The notes below the pieces were generated by a model. The model had not been told where the DNA came from, searched no databases, and was given only the letters and a program-made list of their open reading frames with translations. From NCBI RefSeq assembly GCF_014192115.1, contig NZ_JACHXL010000007.1, forward strand, positions 1-64,000: 64,000 nucleotides of DNA, read 5' to 3'. Origin of the DNA: Psychrobacter luti (GTDB taxonomy: Bacteria; Pseudomonadota; Gammaproteobacteria; Pseudomonadales; Moraxellaceae). A program made the position numbers and the translations under genes. This document shows positions 36,137 to 45,265 of the stretch, one piece after another. The first letter of the stretch is position 1. Each line of letters begins with the position of its first letter.

Positions 36137-36739
36137 ATGAATGCTCCCGACTATATTTCTGGCTTCTTACTTGGGCTATCGCTCATCATTGCAATCGGCT
36201 CACAAAATGCCTTTGTCCTCAAACAAGGACTGAAACGCGAACACATATTTTTCGTCTGCTTATTTTGCGCGGTCAGTGATGCGATTTTAATCTCTGCTGG
36301 TGTCGGTGGTTTTGGCGCAGTAACAGCACGTTATCCGCAAGTCGTAGACATTGCCAAATTTGCAGGCGTGGTATTTTTACTTGGCTATGGATTGCAAAGC
36401 TTATATGCCAGTGTACGCGTATCGCATGCGCTTACCGTTGAGGGGCAAGTCGTCACCAGTTTAAAAAAAGCGCTGTTATTATGCTTTGGCTTTACTTGGC
36501 TCAATCCGCACGTCTATCTAGATACATTGGTGCTCGTCGGCATGGTTTCAACAGGGGCAACTAGCAAAGTCGTATTTGCAGCTGGTGCAGTAAGCGCCTC
36601 GTTCTTTTTCTTCTTTGCACTTGGTTATGGTGCACGATTACTTCGACCCTTATTTGCCAAACCAAAAGCGTGGAATATACTCGATGCCTTGGTCGGTATC
36701 TTAATGCTGTATTTGGCTTGGCATCTATATCAAAGTTAA
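36137..36739 (+). CDS. LysE/ArgO-family amino acid exporter
   Basis: 200-residue inner membrane protein with about six hydrophobic segments. FLLGLSLIIAIGSQNAFVLKQGLKREH at the start and WLNPHVYLDTLVLVG near residue 125 are the two conserved blocks of the LysE/ArgO exporters of lysine and arginine. The motif is split here for brevity: the N-terminal GSQNAFVLKQG segment is the most telling. No LysR-type regulator (ArgP/LysG) lies next to it. Confidence 0.88.
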   Translation: MNAPDYISGFLLGLSLIIAIGSQNAFVLKQGLKREHIFFVCLFCAVSDAILISAGVGGFGAVTARYPQVVDIAKFAGVVFLLGYGLQSLYASVRVSHALTVEGQVVTSLKKALLLCFGFTWLNPHVYLDTLVLVGMVSTGATSKVVFAAGAVSASFFFFFALGYGARLLRPLFAKPKAWNILDALVGILMLYLAWHLYQS

Positions 36740-36874
36740 TTGAGACCAAACCCAAAAAATACAATTAGTGCTATCAAGCTCGCCTAGTCTACTCAATCTA
36801 GTACACGATTTTAGAAGCATTTATAGATTTGAATTACAACAATAGACAGAGCGATAACCACATCTTATAAAACA

Positions 36875-36907
36875 AAAAAACCAAACACATTACGTGTTTG
36901 GTTTTTT
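36875..36907. terminator. Bidirectional terminator between lysE-type gene and tmm
   Basis: Arms 36875-36888 and 36894-36907 form a perfect 14-base stem with loop ATTAC, A-rich on one side and T-rich on the other. It lies 26 bases after the stop of the minus-strand flavoprotein gene and could also end the exporter gene. Confidence 0.85.
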
Positions 36908-36933
36908 ATTACTTTGAAACTAATGAATTTTTA

Positions 36934-38316
36934 TTAAGATGCTTTTTTGCGCTTTTTAGGTTTAACAAAGGTTAAGTTTAAAAAGTGCTCTAGCGAATCA
37001 TCAAGAATATCTAACCATGGCTCTGGTAGCTCAGGAGATAGCGTTCCAGTTAAAGTAGAACGATAGGCCTTTTCTCTAAAGGTCATGATGTTCTCAGCTT
37101 TATCCTTTTGCCATTCTTTTAAAATCTCGCCCTGCTCTTCTACCGCAAACTCTGGGTAATCGGTGCCATTGGTCAAGTCACGGATATAAGCAGCCTGAAA
37201 ATCAATAGAATCACTGACCGTCACGCACTTAGCATAAGTCGCCAACCACTTTTGCTCATCTGCTTCACGAGTCGCCAAATCAGGCAATTCGATATCGCCC
37301 AGCATCACATCACGTGCGTACCACGCTTGCGCATCAAACATATTAAAGGTGAAGTACTGATCTTGCATACCCAAATAAATCAGCTTTGGATTCGGCTGCC
37401 AAAAAATACCTTTATATAAGTTGGCTGGGTATAAGCAGTTGTGCGTCTGCAAACGCAGCTCATCTGGCATGAATGGAAAATGGAACAAGTAACCGGTACA
37501 CATAATGATAGCGTCAAAGCTTTGGCTCGTACCATCAGCAAAATGTGCCACATCATCTTCAAAATGCGTTACTAATGGCACTTCTTTAATACCATCAGGC
37601 CAGTCATAACCTAGCGCTTGTGTGCGATAGCTAATGGTGACTGATTTGGTGCCATACTTGTAGCACTGCGTGCCAATGTCTTCGGCAGAGTAACTGCTAC
37701 CGATAAGTAAGATATCTTCGTCTTTAAATTCTAACGCGTCACGGAAATCATGCGCGTGTAGGATACGACCGGGGAACGCTTCTAAACCTTCAAAGTATGG
37801 CATGTTTGGTGTGGAAAAATGACCGGTCGCAACCACGACATAATCAAACTCTTCCACTTCTTGCTCATCGGTTTTGTGATTCATTACCGTCACAGTGAAT
37901 TTTTGCGTTTCATCATCAAATGACACCCAACGTACTGGGCACTCAAAACGGATGTATTTTTGAATATCTTGCTTATCGATACGACCCATGATGTAGTCTT
38001 TTAAGACTTCACGTGGTGGATATGATGGGATGGGTTCACCAAAATGCTCATCGAACGAATAATCGGCGAACTCTAAGCACTCTTTAGGGCCATTTGACCA
38101 TAAATAGCGATACATACTACCGTGGACAGGCTCACCGTTTCTATCTAAACCTGTGCGCCAGCTGTAATTCCACATACCGCCGATAGCGTTTTGCTTTTCA
38201 TAACAAACTATCTCAGGCAAGTTCTTTGCCCCAGCTAAACGAGCTGCTTCAAAAGCGCGCAATTGCGCCAAACCACTTGGACCTGCACCTAAAATAGCAA
38301 TCCTTTTCTTACTCAA
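36934..38316 (-). CDS. tmm: Flavin monooxygenase, trimethylamine monooxygenase-like
   Basis: 460 residues. FAD-binding GAGPSG (10-15), WSNGPKECLEFADY with Asn75 (the residue important for oxygen activation in bacterial FMO), the FMO fingerprint FPGRILHAHDF, and the NADPH-binding GSSYSAEDIG. The whole chain follows the layout of the bacterial FMO of Methylophaga and the marine Tmm enzymes that oxidise trimethylamine to its N-oxide. The start is TTG, with GGAG 6 bases upstream. A cold- or salt-adapted organism could use it for osmolyte or nitrogen metabolism. Broader N/S-oxidation is possible; no TMAO demethylase is next to it. Confidence 0.82.
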   Translation of the reverse strand: MSKKRIAILGAGPSGLAQLRAFEAARLAGAKNLPEIVCYEKQNAIGGMWNYSWRTGLDRNGEPVHGSMYRYLWSNGPKECLEFADYSFDEHFGEPIPSYPPREVLKDYIMGRIDKQDIQKYIRFECPVRWVSFDDETQKFTVTVMNHKTDEQEVEEFDYVVVATGHFSTPNMPYFEGLEAFPGRILHAHDFRDALEFKDEDILLIGSSYSAEDIGTQCYKYGTKSVTISYRTQALGYDWPDGIKEVPLVTHFEDDVAHFADGTSQSFDAIIMCTGYLFHFPFMPDELRLQTHNCLYPANLYKGIFWQPNPKLIYLGMQDQYFTFNMFDAQAWYARDVMLGDIELPDLATREADEQKWLATYAKCVTVSDSIDFQAAYIRDLTNGTDYPEFAVEEQGEILKEWQKDKAENIMTFREKAYRSTLTGTLSPELPEPWLDILDDSLEHFLNLTFVKPKKRKKAS

Positions 38317-38346
38317 AACTAACTCCTATGAAATTATCGTACTCCT

Positions 38347-38355
38347 ATTATAACA
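38347..38355 (-). promoter_or_regulatory. Extended -10 promoter of tmm
   Basis: On the minus strand TGTTATAAT is a perfect extended -10 element, about 30 bases before the TTG start; no good -35 is needed for this type. The rest of the 403-base gap 38317-38719 contains no recognisable gene. Confidence 0.5.
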
Positions 38356-38719
38356 TAATTTCATGATTCAAGTTTTTTGGCGCTACCTTTGGTAATTGAT
38401 CGTGGATAGTAAAATCATAGGTTAATTTTAAAACTCACTTAAGAGGTAACTTTTTTAGAGGCAGTCTTTTAGAAAGTAGACATGAGATTTTTGATGAATG
38501 CCATCTTTTTGCGAGTGCTAGGCTGGTTTAATACTACTTAAGGTATTATTACGATAATAGAATAAAGGCAATAACTTTCTATATTGCCTAAAAAATGAAC
38601 GTCTTAAGTTGAGAGGTTTGAACTTGAGGACTTAAACCGAGAAGCCTAAAAAGCGGTTACATGGCTTGTGAGAGCCAGTGTTAAAAAGCGAGATAAGATT
38701 AATGAACACTTAGAATTAA

Positions 38720-39361
38720 TCACACTAAATCAGGGAATAAGGTGCGTAAACCATTAACGATAATTTCGATAGCAACTGCCGCGAGTAACATACCCATGAT
38801 TCGGCTCATGATGTTTAGCCCAGTATCACCCAATAAACGACTGATACGACCTGCCGCCATCAAAGCTAAATAACAGAATAAACTGATAAACAATCCCGCA
38901 ATCAAAATAGCCGAGACTTGCAAAATACCGGAGACTTGCGAGGAGTAAATAATTACTGTTGAGATACCACCAGGTCCAATCATCATTGGAATGGCTATAG
39001 GCACAACCGCTGCAGCCATCGTTGGCGGTGCACCGTGCAGATGATCAACATCGAAGTTTTCTTGATCAGGTTTAACAGGATTGCCTTCACCATTCATCAT
39101 GTTTAAGGCAATTAAAAATACTAAAATACCACCTGCCAATTGGAACGAGCCAATCGAGATACCCAAAGCTTTTAGTAACGTTTCACCTACTATGGTAAAG
39201 AAACTAATGGTGATAAAAATGGTTAAACATGCTACGCGTGCTACTTTACGGCGATTATTCATCGAATAACCGCGAGTTGAATCCAAAAATAACGTCAATG
39301 CGCCAAAGGGATTAATCAATACCAAAAAAGCTAATATTATCTTGATGATTTCAGTATTCAC
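38720..39361 (-). CDS. MarC-family integral membrane protein
   Basis: 213 residues with six hydrophobic segments. LVLINPFGALTLFL near the N-terminus and VVPIAIPMMIGPGGISTVI in the middle (about 118-136) are the two conserved repeats of the MarC (UPF0056) family, whose substrate and role are not settled; E. coli MarC is not in fact an antibiotic resistance factor. It stands alone between tmm and nadC. The 249-base gap 39362-39610 shows nothing clear. Confidence 0.85.
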   Translation of the reverse strand: MNTEIIKIILAFLVLINPFGALTLFLDSTRGYSMNNRRKVARVACLTIFITISFFTIVGETLLKALGISIGSFQLAGGILVFLIALNMMNGEGNPVKPDQENFDVDHLHGAPPTMAAAVVPIAIPMMIGPGGISTVIIYSSQVSGILQVSAILIAGLFISLFCYLALMAAGRISRLLGDTGLNIMSRIMGMLLAAVAIEIIVNGLRTLFPDLV

Positions 39362-39610
39362 TAAGCGCTCGCTTATCTATTGGGCAAATCAGGTAAAAAA
39401 TAAGGTAGTCGTGCGCGTGTACGATGACCTTATAGTCAGTAGCAGCGGCATTGTAGCATAGCCAGATAAGCCAATTAAATCATTAACTTTGCTTAATTCC
39501 CACGCCTTACCAAATCCATAGGAGATCCATACAAATCTGCCCTTTTAATAGACTGTTAATCCGAGATTTAACCCATAAAAGCGAATATAAACTCAGACTA
39601 AGCACTGACG

Positions 39611-40471
39611 TTAGGCGCTAAAATCAAGACCGATATCTAGCGCAGTCGTGCTATGAGTCAAGTAACCCATGGCAATAAAATCAACACCGGTCTCAGCTAC
39701 CGCTTGCACAGTTTCAGGGGTGATACCACCTGATGCCTCAGTTTTGGCACGACCTTTACACATGGCGACGGCTTTAGATAATATCTCAGGTGACATATTA
39801 TCTAACAGCACCAAGCTCACGCCAGCATCTAAGGCTTGCTCTAACTGCGCTAACGTATCGACTTCCACCTCTATCGGAATCAGGTGACCGGCAAAGTCTT
39901 GCGCTTGCTGAATAGCGGTTTTTATATTACCTGCAATGGCAATGTGATTGTCTTTGATTAAAATCGCATCGTCTAACCCTAAACGATGATTGCGCCCGCC
40001 GCCGCAGCGTACCGCGTATTTTTGTACGATACGCAACCCAGGAATGGTTTTACGCGTACAGGTAATTTGTGCCGGATACTTTGCCACACTGTCAACAATC
40101 TGTCGAGTCGCCGTCGCAATACCACTAAGATGAGTCAGAAAGTTTAGAGCGGTACGTTCTGCTGTTAATAGATGACGCGCATTGCCGCTGACAATCGCTA
40201 ATACTGTATCCGCTGCAACCGTTTCGCCATCAACAACCTGAGCAACAAACTCTATCTGCGCATCTACTAAAGCAAAAGACAGTCTTGCTAAATCCATCCC
40301 GCAAATCACACCTGCTTGACGCGCTTTGATTTGTAGTTGCGCTTGCATATCCGCTGGGATAGTTGCTTGCGACGTCACATCACCACGTCTACCCAAATCC
40401 TCAGTTAAAGCGGCTTCCACTAAAGGTTTAAGTAATACCTCATCCAAGGCTGGCTCTTGTTCAACTATCAT
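39611..40471 (-). CDS. nadC: Quinolinate phosphoribosyltransferase (decarboxylating)
   Basis: 286 residues; third enzyme of de novo NAD synthesis, makes nicotinate mononucleotide from quinolinate and PRPP. ALTEDLGRRGDVTS at the N-terminus, TCTRKTIPGLRIVQKYAVRCGG with the substrate-binding Arg/Lys, and EVEVDTLAQLEQAL and EASGGITPE are family blocks. AAGGG lies 8 bases before the ATG. A palindrome identical to one in the nadA promoter lies 76 bases upstream, so it is probably controlled by the NadQ-like protein encoded next door. Confidence 0.95.
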   Translation of the reverse strand: MIVEQEPALDEVLLKPLVEAALTEDLGRRGDVTSQATIPADMQAQLQIKARQAGVICGMDLARLSFALVDAQIEFVAQVVDGETVAADTVLAIVSGNARHLLTAERTALNFLTHLSGIATATRQIVDSVAKYPAQITCTRKTIPGLRIVQKYAVRCGGGRNHRLGLDDAILIKDNHIAIAGNIKTAIQQAQDFAGHLIPIEVEVDTLAQLEQALDAGVSLVLLDNMSPEILSKAVAMCKGRAKTEASGGITPETVQAVAETGVDFIAMGYLTHSTTALDIGLDFSA

Positions 40472-40546
40472 ATTTTACCCTTATTTTTACGTGTTGGCTT
40501 TTACATGTTATTTGCGCGCGATTGATACGAGCTTTATTTTATTAAA

Positions 40547-40557
40547 CTCAAAATGAG
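40547..40557. promoter_or_regulatory. Candidate NadQ-type operator before nadC
   Basis: CTCAAAATGAG is a palindrome (CTCA-AAA-TGAG), and the longer string ACTCAAAATGAGCATAA is shared exactly with the site before nadA. On the minus strand it falls between a TTTATG-like -35 and a TAAAAT -10 about 16 bases apart, so a bound repressor would block nadC transcription. Confidence 0.6.
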
Positions 40558-40674
40558 CATAAATATAACGTAAAGCATCTAGCCTCGCAAGAAAAGGGCG
40601 TAATTTTATTTATTTAATAATTTATATTTAAGGCGTATGAGAGATAATTGATGCAGATATTTATACTATCGGCA

Positions 40675-41751
40675 CTATTTTCGTTTGGGCAACTTACTGT
40701 CCATCAGCAAGCTTTGTAGCTCAATGTCATGACGAAAGCGATAGAGTTTGGCAGGGCGACCGCGCTGGGCAGTGTTGCTTTGTCCCGTTTCCATTACGAG
40801 GTTTTGTGAGTCTAGCAAACGACGGAAGTTTTGCTTGTGCAAGCGTACTCCTGACAATGCCTCAACGCTTTGCTGTAATTGCGATAAGGTAAAAACATCT
40901 GGCATCAAACCAAATATAAGCGGTCGATATTCAATCTTGGCACGCAGACGTGAAATAGCGGTAGCAATCACGCGGCGATGATCATAATACATGGGCACAC
41001 CTATCAGCTGCGACCAATTTTCAGGTAAAGAACTGGCTTGGGCACTGATTTGAGTGTTGGCTGAATAACTGGGTGGATAGGTCGGCGCTTCAGGGATCAG
41101 TCCTGCTTCATATAGCATCTCATAGCGTAGCAGTACGTGTTCGGCAACCCACTCTCGATTGTCCTGATTATCATCACTAGCTGTATCAATGCTAGCATCT
41201 CTATTTTCGCAATTTCCAAAATCATTGCCCGCTAAGAACGCTTCATTTAATCCCCAGCATAAGCCAATGCGCTGACGACGACGCTGCTGAACGATGGCAT
41301 CTTTTGTATAATTCGCCCACTCTAATAGTGCCGGCACAATAAAATCCATGATAATACTGGGCCTACCCTCTAAGTGATTTTCCCAAGGAAAATAATCATA
41401 CCAATCTCGCCATAGCGCTTGGCTTTGTAACTGCTGCGTTTGCGTCTCTTGCACCAATCCCAAATAGCTGACATAGACCAACGCATGGCCATCGTCATTG
41501 CGTCTATTGGTATCGACAAAGGTATATAGCTGCTCTAAATAACCAAGCGGCTGCTGAGTCTGTTCTTCAACCCACTGGCGCACGCCAGCTTGCAACGAGC
41601 GGTGCAATGGCATCAGGGGTCCATTGGGCAATAGCTTACCTTGATCGACGGTTAAGACCCGAGCGGTATGCTCAGTAATCGCCACCAACACGGCGACCAC
41701 TTCTGTGGTGCCACTACCCTGTTGATGTGCATGTGAGTAAGACAACGTCAT
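40675..41751 (-). CDS. nadQ: NAD-biosynthesis transcriptional regulator, Nudix-related (NadQ/NrtR type)
   Basis: 358 residues. The N-terminal half is a degenerate Nudix domain: VLVAITEHTARVLTVDQGKLLPNGP, then LQAGVRQWVEEQTQQPLGY and LEQLYTFVDTNRR, in which the catalytic REXXEE box is lost; FPWENHLEGRPSI follows. The C-terminal part (about 275-350) is a winged helix with FTLSQLQQSVEALSG, KQNFRRLLDS and GRPAKLYRFR. This resembles the NadQ group, with NrtR as a related family, that represses nad genes and senses an NAD-related metabolite. It lies between nadC and nadA-nadB, and both flanks carry the same palindrome. Confidence 0.75.
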   Translation of the reverse strand: MTLSYSHAHQQGSGTTEVVAVLVAITEHTARVLTVDQGKLLPNGPLMPLHRSLQAGVRQWVEEQTQQPLGYLEQLYTFVDTNRRNDDGHALVYVSYLGLVQETQTQQLQSQALWRDWYDYFPWENHLEGRPSIIMDFIVPALLEWANYTKDAIVQQRRRQRIGLCWGLNEAFLAGNDFGNCENRDASIDTASDDNQDNREWVAEHVLLRYEMLYEAGLIPEAPTYPPSYSANTQISAQASSLPENWSQLIGVPMYYDHRRVIATAISRLRAKIEYRPLIFGLMPDVFTLSQLQQSVEALSGVRLHKQNFRRLLDSQNLVMETGQSNTAQRGRPAKLYRFRHDIELQSLLMDSKLPKRK

Positions 41752-41992
41752 GGCTTTAGTAAATATCCTTTATCTTGAAGAGTGCAGTGAAAAAGCTGCA
41801 TATTCTGACTTTTATAACACGGCTAATTATAGCGTGAATCTAAAACTATCATAGTCTGCCGTTGTAAATATACCAATGGCAGTGTAATAAAAACTAAAAG
41901 ATAAACGCGAGAACAATAATATAAGAAACGGCGCTATTTGGAAAAAACCCACAGACACTTAGTTCAATCTTTAAGTTAACTATAAAAAATAC

Positions 41993-42020
41993 TTGTATTT
42001 ATACTCAAAATGAGCATAAT
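41993..42020 (+). promoter_or_regulatory. nadA promoter with embedded palindromic operator
   Basis: TTGTAT (41993-41998) and CATAAT (42015-42020) make a -35/-10 pair with a 16-base spacer; the palindrome CTCAAAATGAG (42004-42014) fills the end of that spacer. The same 17-base string as before nadC is present. The position is that of a classical repressor site. The rest of the 354-base gap 41752-42105 also contains the nadQ upstream region, where no third copy was seen. Confidence 0.6.
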
Positions 42021-42105
42021 TAAAACACTTTATTCATTCACCCTGTTTAACAGTCTTATTTCTAACGACACCTCATTTGTCGTTAATGCACTAAAGGTTA
42101 CACTT

Positions 42106-43245
42106 ATGAAGACTTATCCCTATGACGCGCCCATCATGAGCAATGACAATCGCATTGCGACTCAAATGAACATCGAATATGCCAAAGCTAAAATACCTGC
42201 AGACCTGCCGCGTGCGGAACGTCTCGCAGTTGAAGATAATATTAAGCAGCTATTAAAAGATAATAATGCCGTATTAGTTGCCCATTACTACGTCGACCCT
42301 TTTATCCAAGACTTAGCATTAGCAACGGGTGGCTGTGTTGGTGACTCATTAGAGATGGCACGCTTTGGGCAAGCGCATAGTGCGCAAACCTTAGTCGTCG
42401 CTGGCGTACGCTTTATGGGTGAATCGGCAAAAATATTAAGTATGGAAAAGACAGTACTCATGCCAGACTTGGAAGCTGAGTGTTCGCTTGATTTAGGCTG
42501 CCCTGCTGATGAGTTTTCCGCATTTTGTGATGCCCATCCTGAGCGTACCGTGGTGGTTTATGCCAACACTAGTGCTGCGGTCAAAGCTCGTGCTGATTGG
42601 GTTGTGACCTCTTCCGTTGGTATCGATATCGTGCGTCATCTGCATGCGCAAGGCGAGCCTATCATTTGGGGCCCTGACCGTCATTTGGGTAAATACATCG
42701 CGCAAGAGACTGGCGCCGATATGCTGCTTTGGCAAGGGTCTTGCTTGGTTCATAACGAGTTTAAAGCAACTGAGCTGCTGCAATTAAAAGAAGAGCATCC
42801 AAACGCTAAAGTATTGGTACATCCTGAGTCGCCTGATAGCGTAGTCGCGCTTGCCGACGTGGTTGGCTCGACCAGTAAGCTGTTGCAATCGACTTATGAG
42901 ATGGATGCCGATACCTTTATCGTTGCCACAGATTTAGGTATCTTGCACGAGATGCAAAAGCGTTCGCCACACAAACGTTTCTTAGCTGCCCCGACCGCTG
43001 GTGAGAGCGCCAGTTGTAAAAGTTGTGCATTTTGCCCTTGGATGGCGATGAATGGCCTAAAAGGGATTGAGCAATGTCTGTCTCAGCGTAGCGGTGAAGT
43101 GCTCATGGCGCCTGAGCTCGCAGCAGCAGCTAGAAAACCATTACAACGCATGCTTGATTTTGCTGAAGCGCAAAAGCAACGGGTGACCGCGAGCGGTGAC
43201 ATTGTTAAAGACCGAGAATTATTTGCCAATGTTGGAGCAGCCTAA
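42106..43245 (+). CDS. nadA: Quinolinate synthase
   Basis: 379 residues; makes quinolinate from iminoaspartate and dihydroxyacetone phosphate with a [4Fe-4S] cluster. Visible blocks are [47 protein letters not shown] and [14 protein letters not shown]; cysteines in GGC, in the GSCLVHNEF region and in CAFCPW are the cluster ligands. ATG at 42106 has AAAGG 8 bases upstream. An in-frame ATG at 42010 falls inside the promoter palindrome and is rejected as start. nadB follows after a single base. Confidence 0.95.
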   Translation: MKTYPYDAPIMSNDNRIATQMNIEYAKAKIPADLPRAERLAVEDNIKQLLKDNNAVLVAHYYVDPFIQDLALATGGCVGDSLEMARFGQAHSAQTLVVAGVRFMGESAKILSMEKTVLMPDLEAECSLDLGCPADEFSAFCDAHPERTVVVYANTSAAVKARADWVVTSSVGIDIVRHLHAQGEPIIWGPDRHLGKYIAQETGADMLLWQGSCLVHNEFKATELLQLKEEHPNAKVLVHPESPDSVVALADVVGSTSKLLQSTYEMDADTFIVATDLGILHEMQKRSPHKRFLAAPTAGESASCKSCAFCPWMAMNGLKGIEQCLSQRSGEVLMAPELAAAARKPLQRMLDFAEAQKQRVTASGDIVKDRELFANVGAA

Positions 43246-43246
43246 T

Positions 43247-45142
43247 ATGAGCGAGGCCTGGTCAGCGGATAAGGTAACTTCAAATAATGCTGAGGATACT
43301 GTCCAGACAGACGTCCTTATCATTGGTGCTGGTCTTGCAGGACTAAGCACTGCTCTCGCTTTGCCAACATCGCTAAGTGTGACAGTACTAAGTAAAGCAG
43401 CAATGGACGTTTGCTCAAGCCATTATGCCCAAGGCGGAATTGCAGCCAGCTTAGATAAGAATGACCGTGTCGCTGATCATATCGCTGATACGCTAGTCGC
43501 TGGTGCAGGATTATGTGAGACTGATAATACCACTAATATCCTCAGCGCTGGACAGCAAGCCGTACAGTGGCTGTGTGAGCAAGGCGTACCTTTTACTCGG
43601 ATTCCGCAACAAGAAAGCCAGCCATATAATAATGTAAATCCTTTAGCGGCATTACAGACTAGCAATTTGCATCTGACCAAAGAAGGCGGCCATGGGTGCC
43701 GACGGGTGGCGCATGCTGATGATGCAACCGGTCGACATATTATGGAAGCATTGACTCTAAAAGCACAAGCTGCATCCAATATTACTATCTTGCCCTACTA
43801 TGAAGCACTGAACCTTTTAAAAAACAGCGATAGCCAATGCCACGGTGCGCTTGTTTTTGACTATCACAATCAACGTAAGCTCAACTTTCATAGTCGCGCC
43901 GTCGTATTGGCAAGTGGCGGTTTAGGACAGTTATTTAAGCGTGCCAGTGCGCCGAATGTCTGTGTCGGCGATGGTGTGATGATGGCATGGCAAGCGGGTT
44001 GCCGCTTAGCCAATTTAGAGTTTATTCAATTTCACCCGACCGGCTTAGCCTTAGATGACAGTAGCTTTCTAATATCCGAAGCACTGCGCGGTGAAGGTGG
44101 ACGGTTGTATTGTCCGCAAACGGGCAAGCGTTTTATGCTCGATGTTGATAAGCGTGCAGAACTGGCACCGCGCGATATCGTTGCCCGAGCGATTGCTGAG
44201 CAAATTAACAGAAATGGACTTGGTTACGTCAATCTTGATGTCAGTCACTTACCAGCGGAATTTTTGCAAGGGCATTTTCCGCAGATTTATCAAACACTAT
44301 CAGACTTCGGTATCGATATTACTACTGACCCTATTCCAGTTGCCCCTACTGCTCATTATAGCTGTGGCGGTGTAGTGACATCTGCTAACGGTTTGACCGA
44401 TGTAGCAGGGCTTTATGCTGCTGGCGAAGTCGCTTATACAGGTCTACATGGTGCAAATCGCTTAGCGAGTAATTCACTTTTGGAGTGCGTGGTCATTGGG
44501 CGCAATATTGCTACAGACTTACCGAGCTATTTAGCAGCAATAGAAAATTTAGAAACAACTTCACTTCATGCTAATGTAAATTATTTAATTCAAGATATTT
44601 GGATAGCGCCAACGCTTAAAGATAGTCAGCGCATTACTTTGCCATCGTCTGTTGAGTATGAAAGTAATTGTAATGACAATCACAACGTCAATATGAATGT
44701 TGATATCAATGGAATAACCGCAGAATTAAAAGCTTTGATGACCTCTCATATGGGCATTACCCGTGATGCTCAGCAGTTAGAACAAGCGCTTTTACAAATA
44801 AAACAATGGCAACAACAACTTAACGGCTACGACTCTAATCAACTAGATATCGACAATAAAAACAATGCTATTATTTTGAATGAGCTACCCTACTTTCAAT
44901 TAGCAAGACAATTACAATTAGCAACTTTGATTATTCAATCTGCTTACCAGCGCCATGAGAGCCGCGGTGGACATTACCGAAAAGACTATCCTAACTTAGC
45001 AAGCACACCTCGAACGAGCGTTATTGAGCCTCTCTTAAAGCAATCAAATGAGCAGAATCTTTGCATAGATCAATCTGTGGAACAGAGTCAAAGCCACCTT
45101 TCTTTAATTAACAAAGATGATGCATTGGCAGTTGGCTGCTAA
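43247..45142 (+). CDS. nadB: L-aspartate oxidase
   Basis: 631-residue flavoprotein that oxidises aspartate to iminoaspartate for NadA. FAD-binding IIGAGLAGL (25-33), HYAQGGIAASL, HPTGLA, GGRLYC, PTAHYSCGGV and GLHGANRLASNSLLECVV are the succinate dehydrogenase/NadB blocks. GGAG of the nadA tail lies 9 bases before the ATG, so it is coupled to nadA. It is about 90 residues longer than the E. coli enzyme: an Asn-rich insert (NCNDNHNVNMNVDING, near residue 480) and a polar C-terminal tail are extra. Confidence 0.94.
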   Translation: MSEAWSADKVTSNNAEDTVQTDVLIIGAGLAGLSTALALPTSLSVTVLSKAAMDVCSSHYAQGGIAASLDKNDRVADHIADTLVAGAGLCETDNTTNILSAGQQAVQWLCEQGVPFTRIPQQESQPYNNVNPLAALQTSNLHLTKEGGHGCRRVAHADDATGRHIMEALTLKAQAASNITILPYYEALNLLKNSDSQCHGALVFDYHNQRKLNFHSRAVVLASGGLGQLFKRASAPNVCVGDGVMMAWQAGCRLANLEFIQFHPTGLALDDSSFLISEALRGEGGRLYCPQTGKRFMLDVDKRAELAPRDIVARAIAEQINRNGLGYVNLDVSHLPAEFLQGHFPQIYQTLSDFGIDITTDPIPVAPTAHYSCGGVVTSANGLTDVAGLYAAGEVAYTGLHGANRLASNSLLECVVIGRNIATDLPSYLAAIENLETTSLHANVNYLIQDIWIAPTLKDSQRITLPSSVEYESNCNDNHNVNMNVDINGITAELKALMTSHMGITRDAQQLEQALLQIKQWQQQLNGYDSNQLDIDNKNNAIILNELPYFQLARQLQLATLIIQSAYQRHESRGGHYRKDYPNLASTPRTSVIEPLLKQSNEQNLCIDQSVEQSQSHLSLINKDDALAVGC

Positions 45143-45265
45143 TCCGCAATAAACTGGCGCATTCATGTCGAATTTTGCTTGGGGATTGTCCGTATTGATA
45201 GCCTGATATGATACAATCTCCAGCTTCCTAAAAACGCCTTGTTACAAAATGACGAGCCTGCTGAC

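Noticed and set aside
38482-38541. 19-codon open frame (MRFLMNAIFL...) in the tmm-marC gap
   Set aside because: No ribosome binding site and too short; could occur by chance.
42010-42105. Upstream in-frame start for nadA
   Set aside because: The ATG lies inside the promoter palindrome, just ahead of the predicted -10, and the extra residues do not fit the family; 42106 has a proper site.
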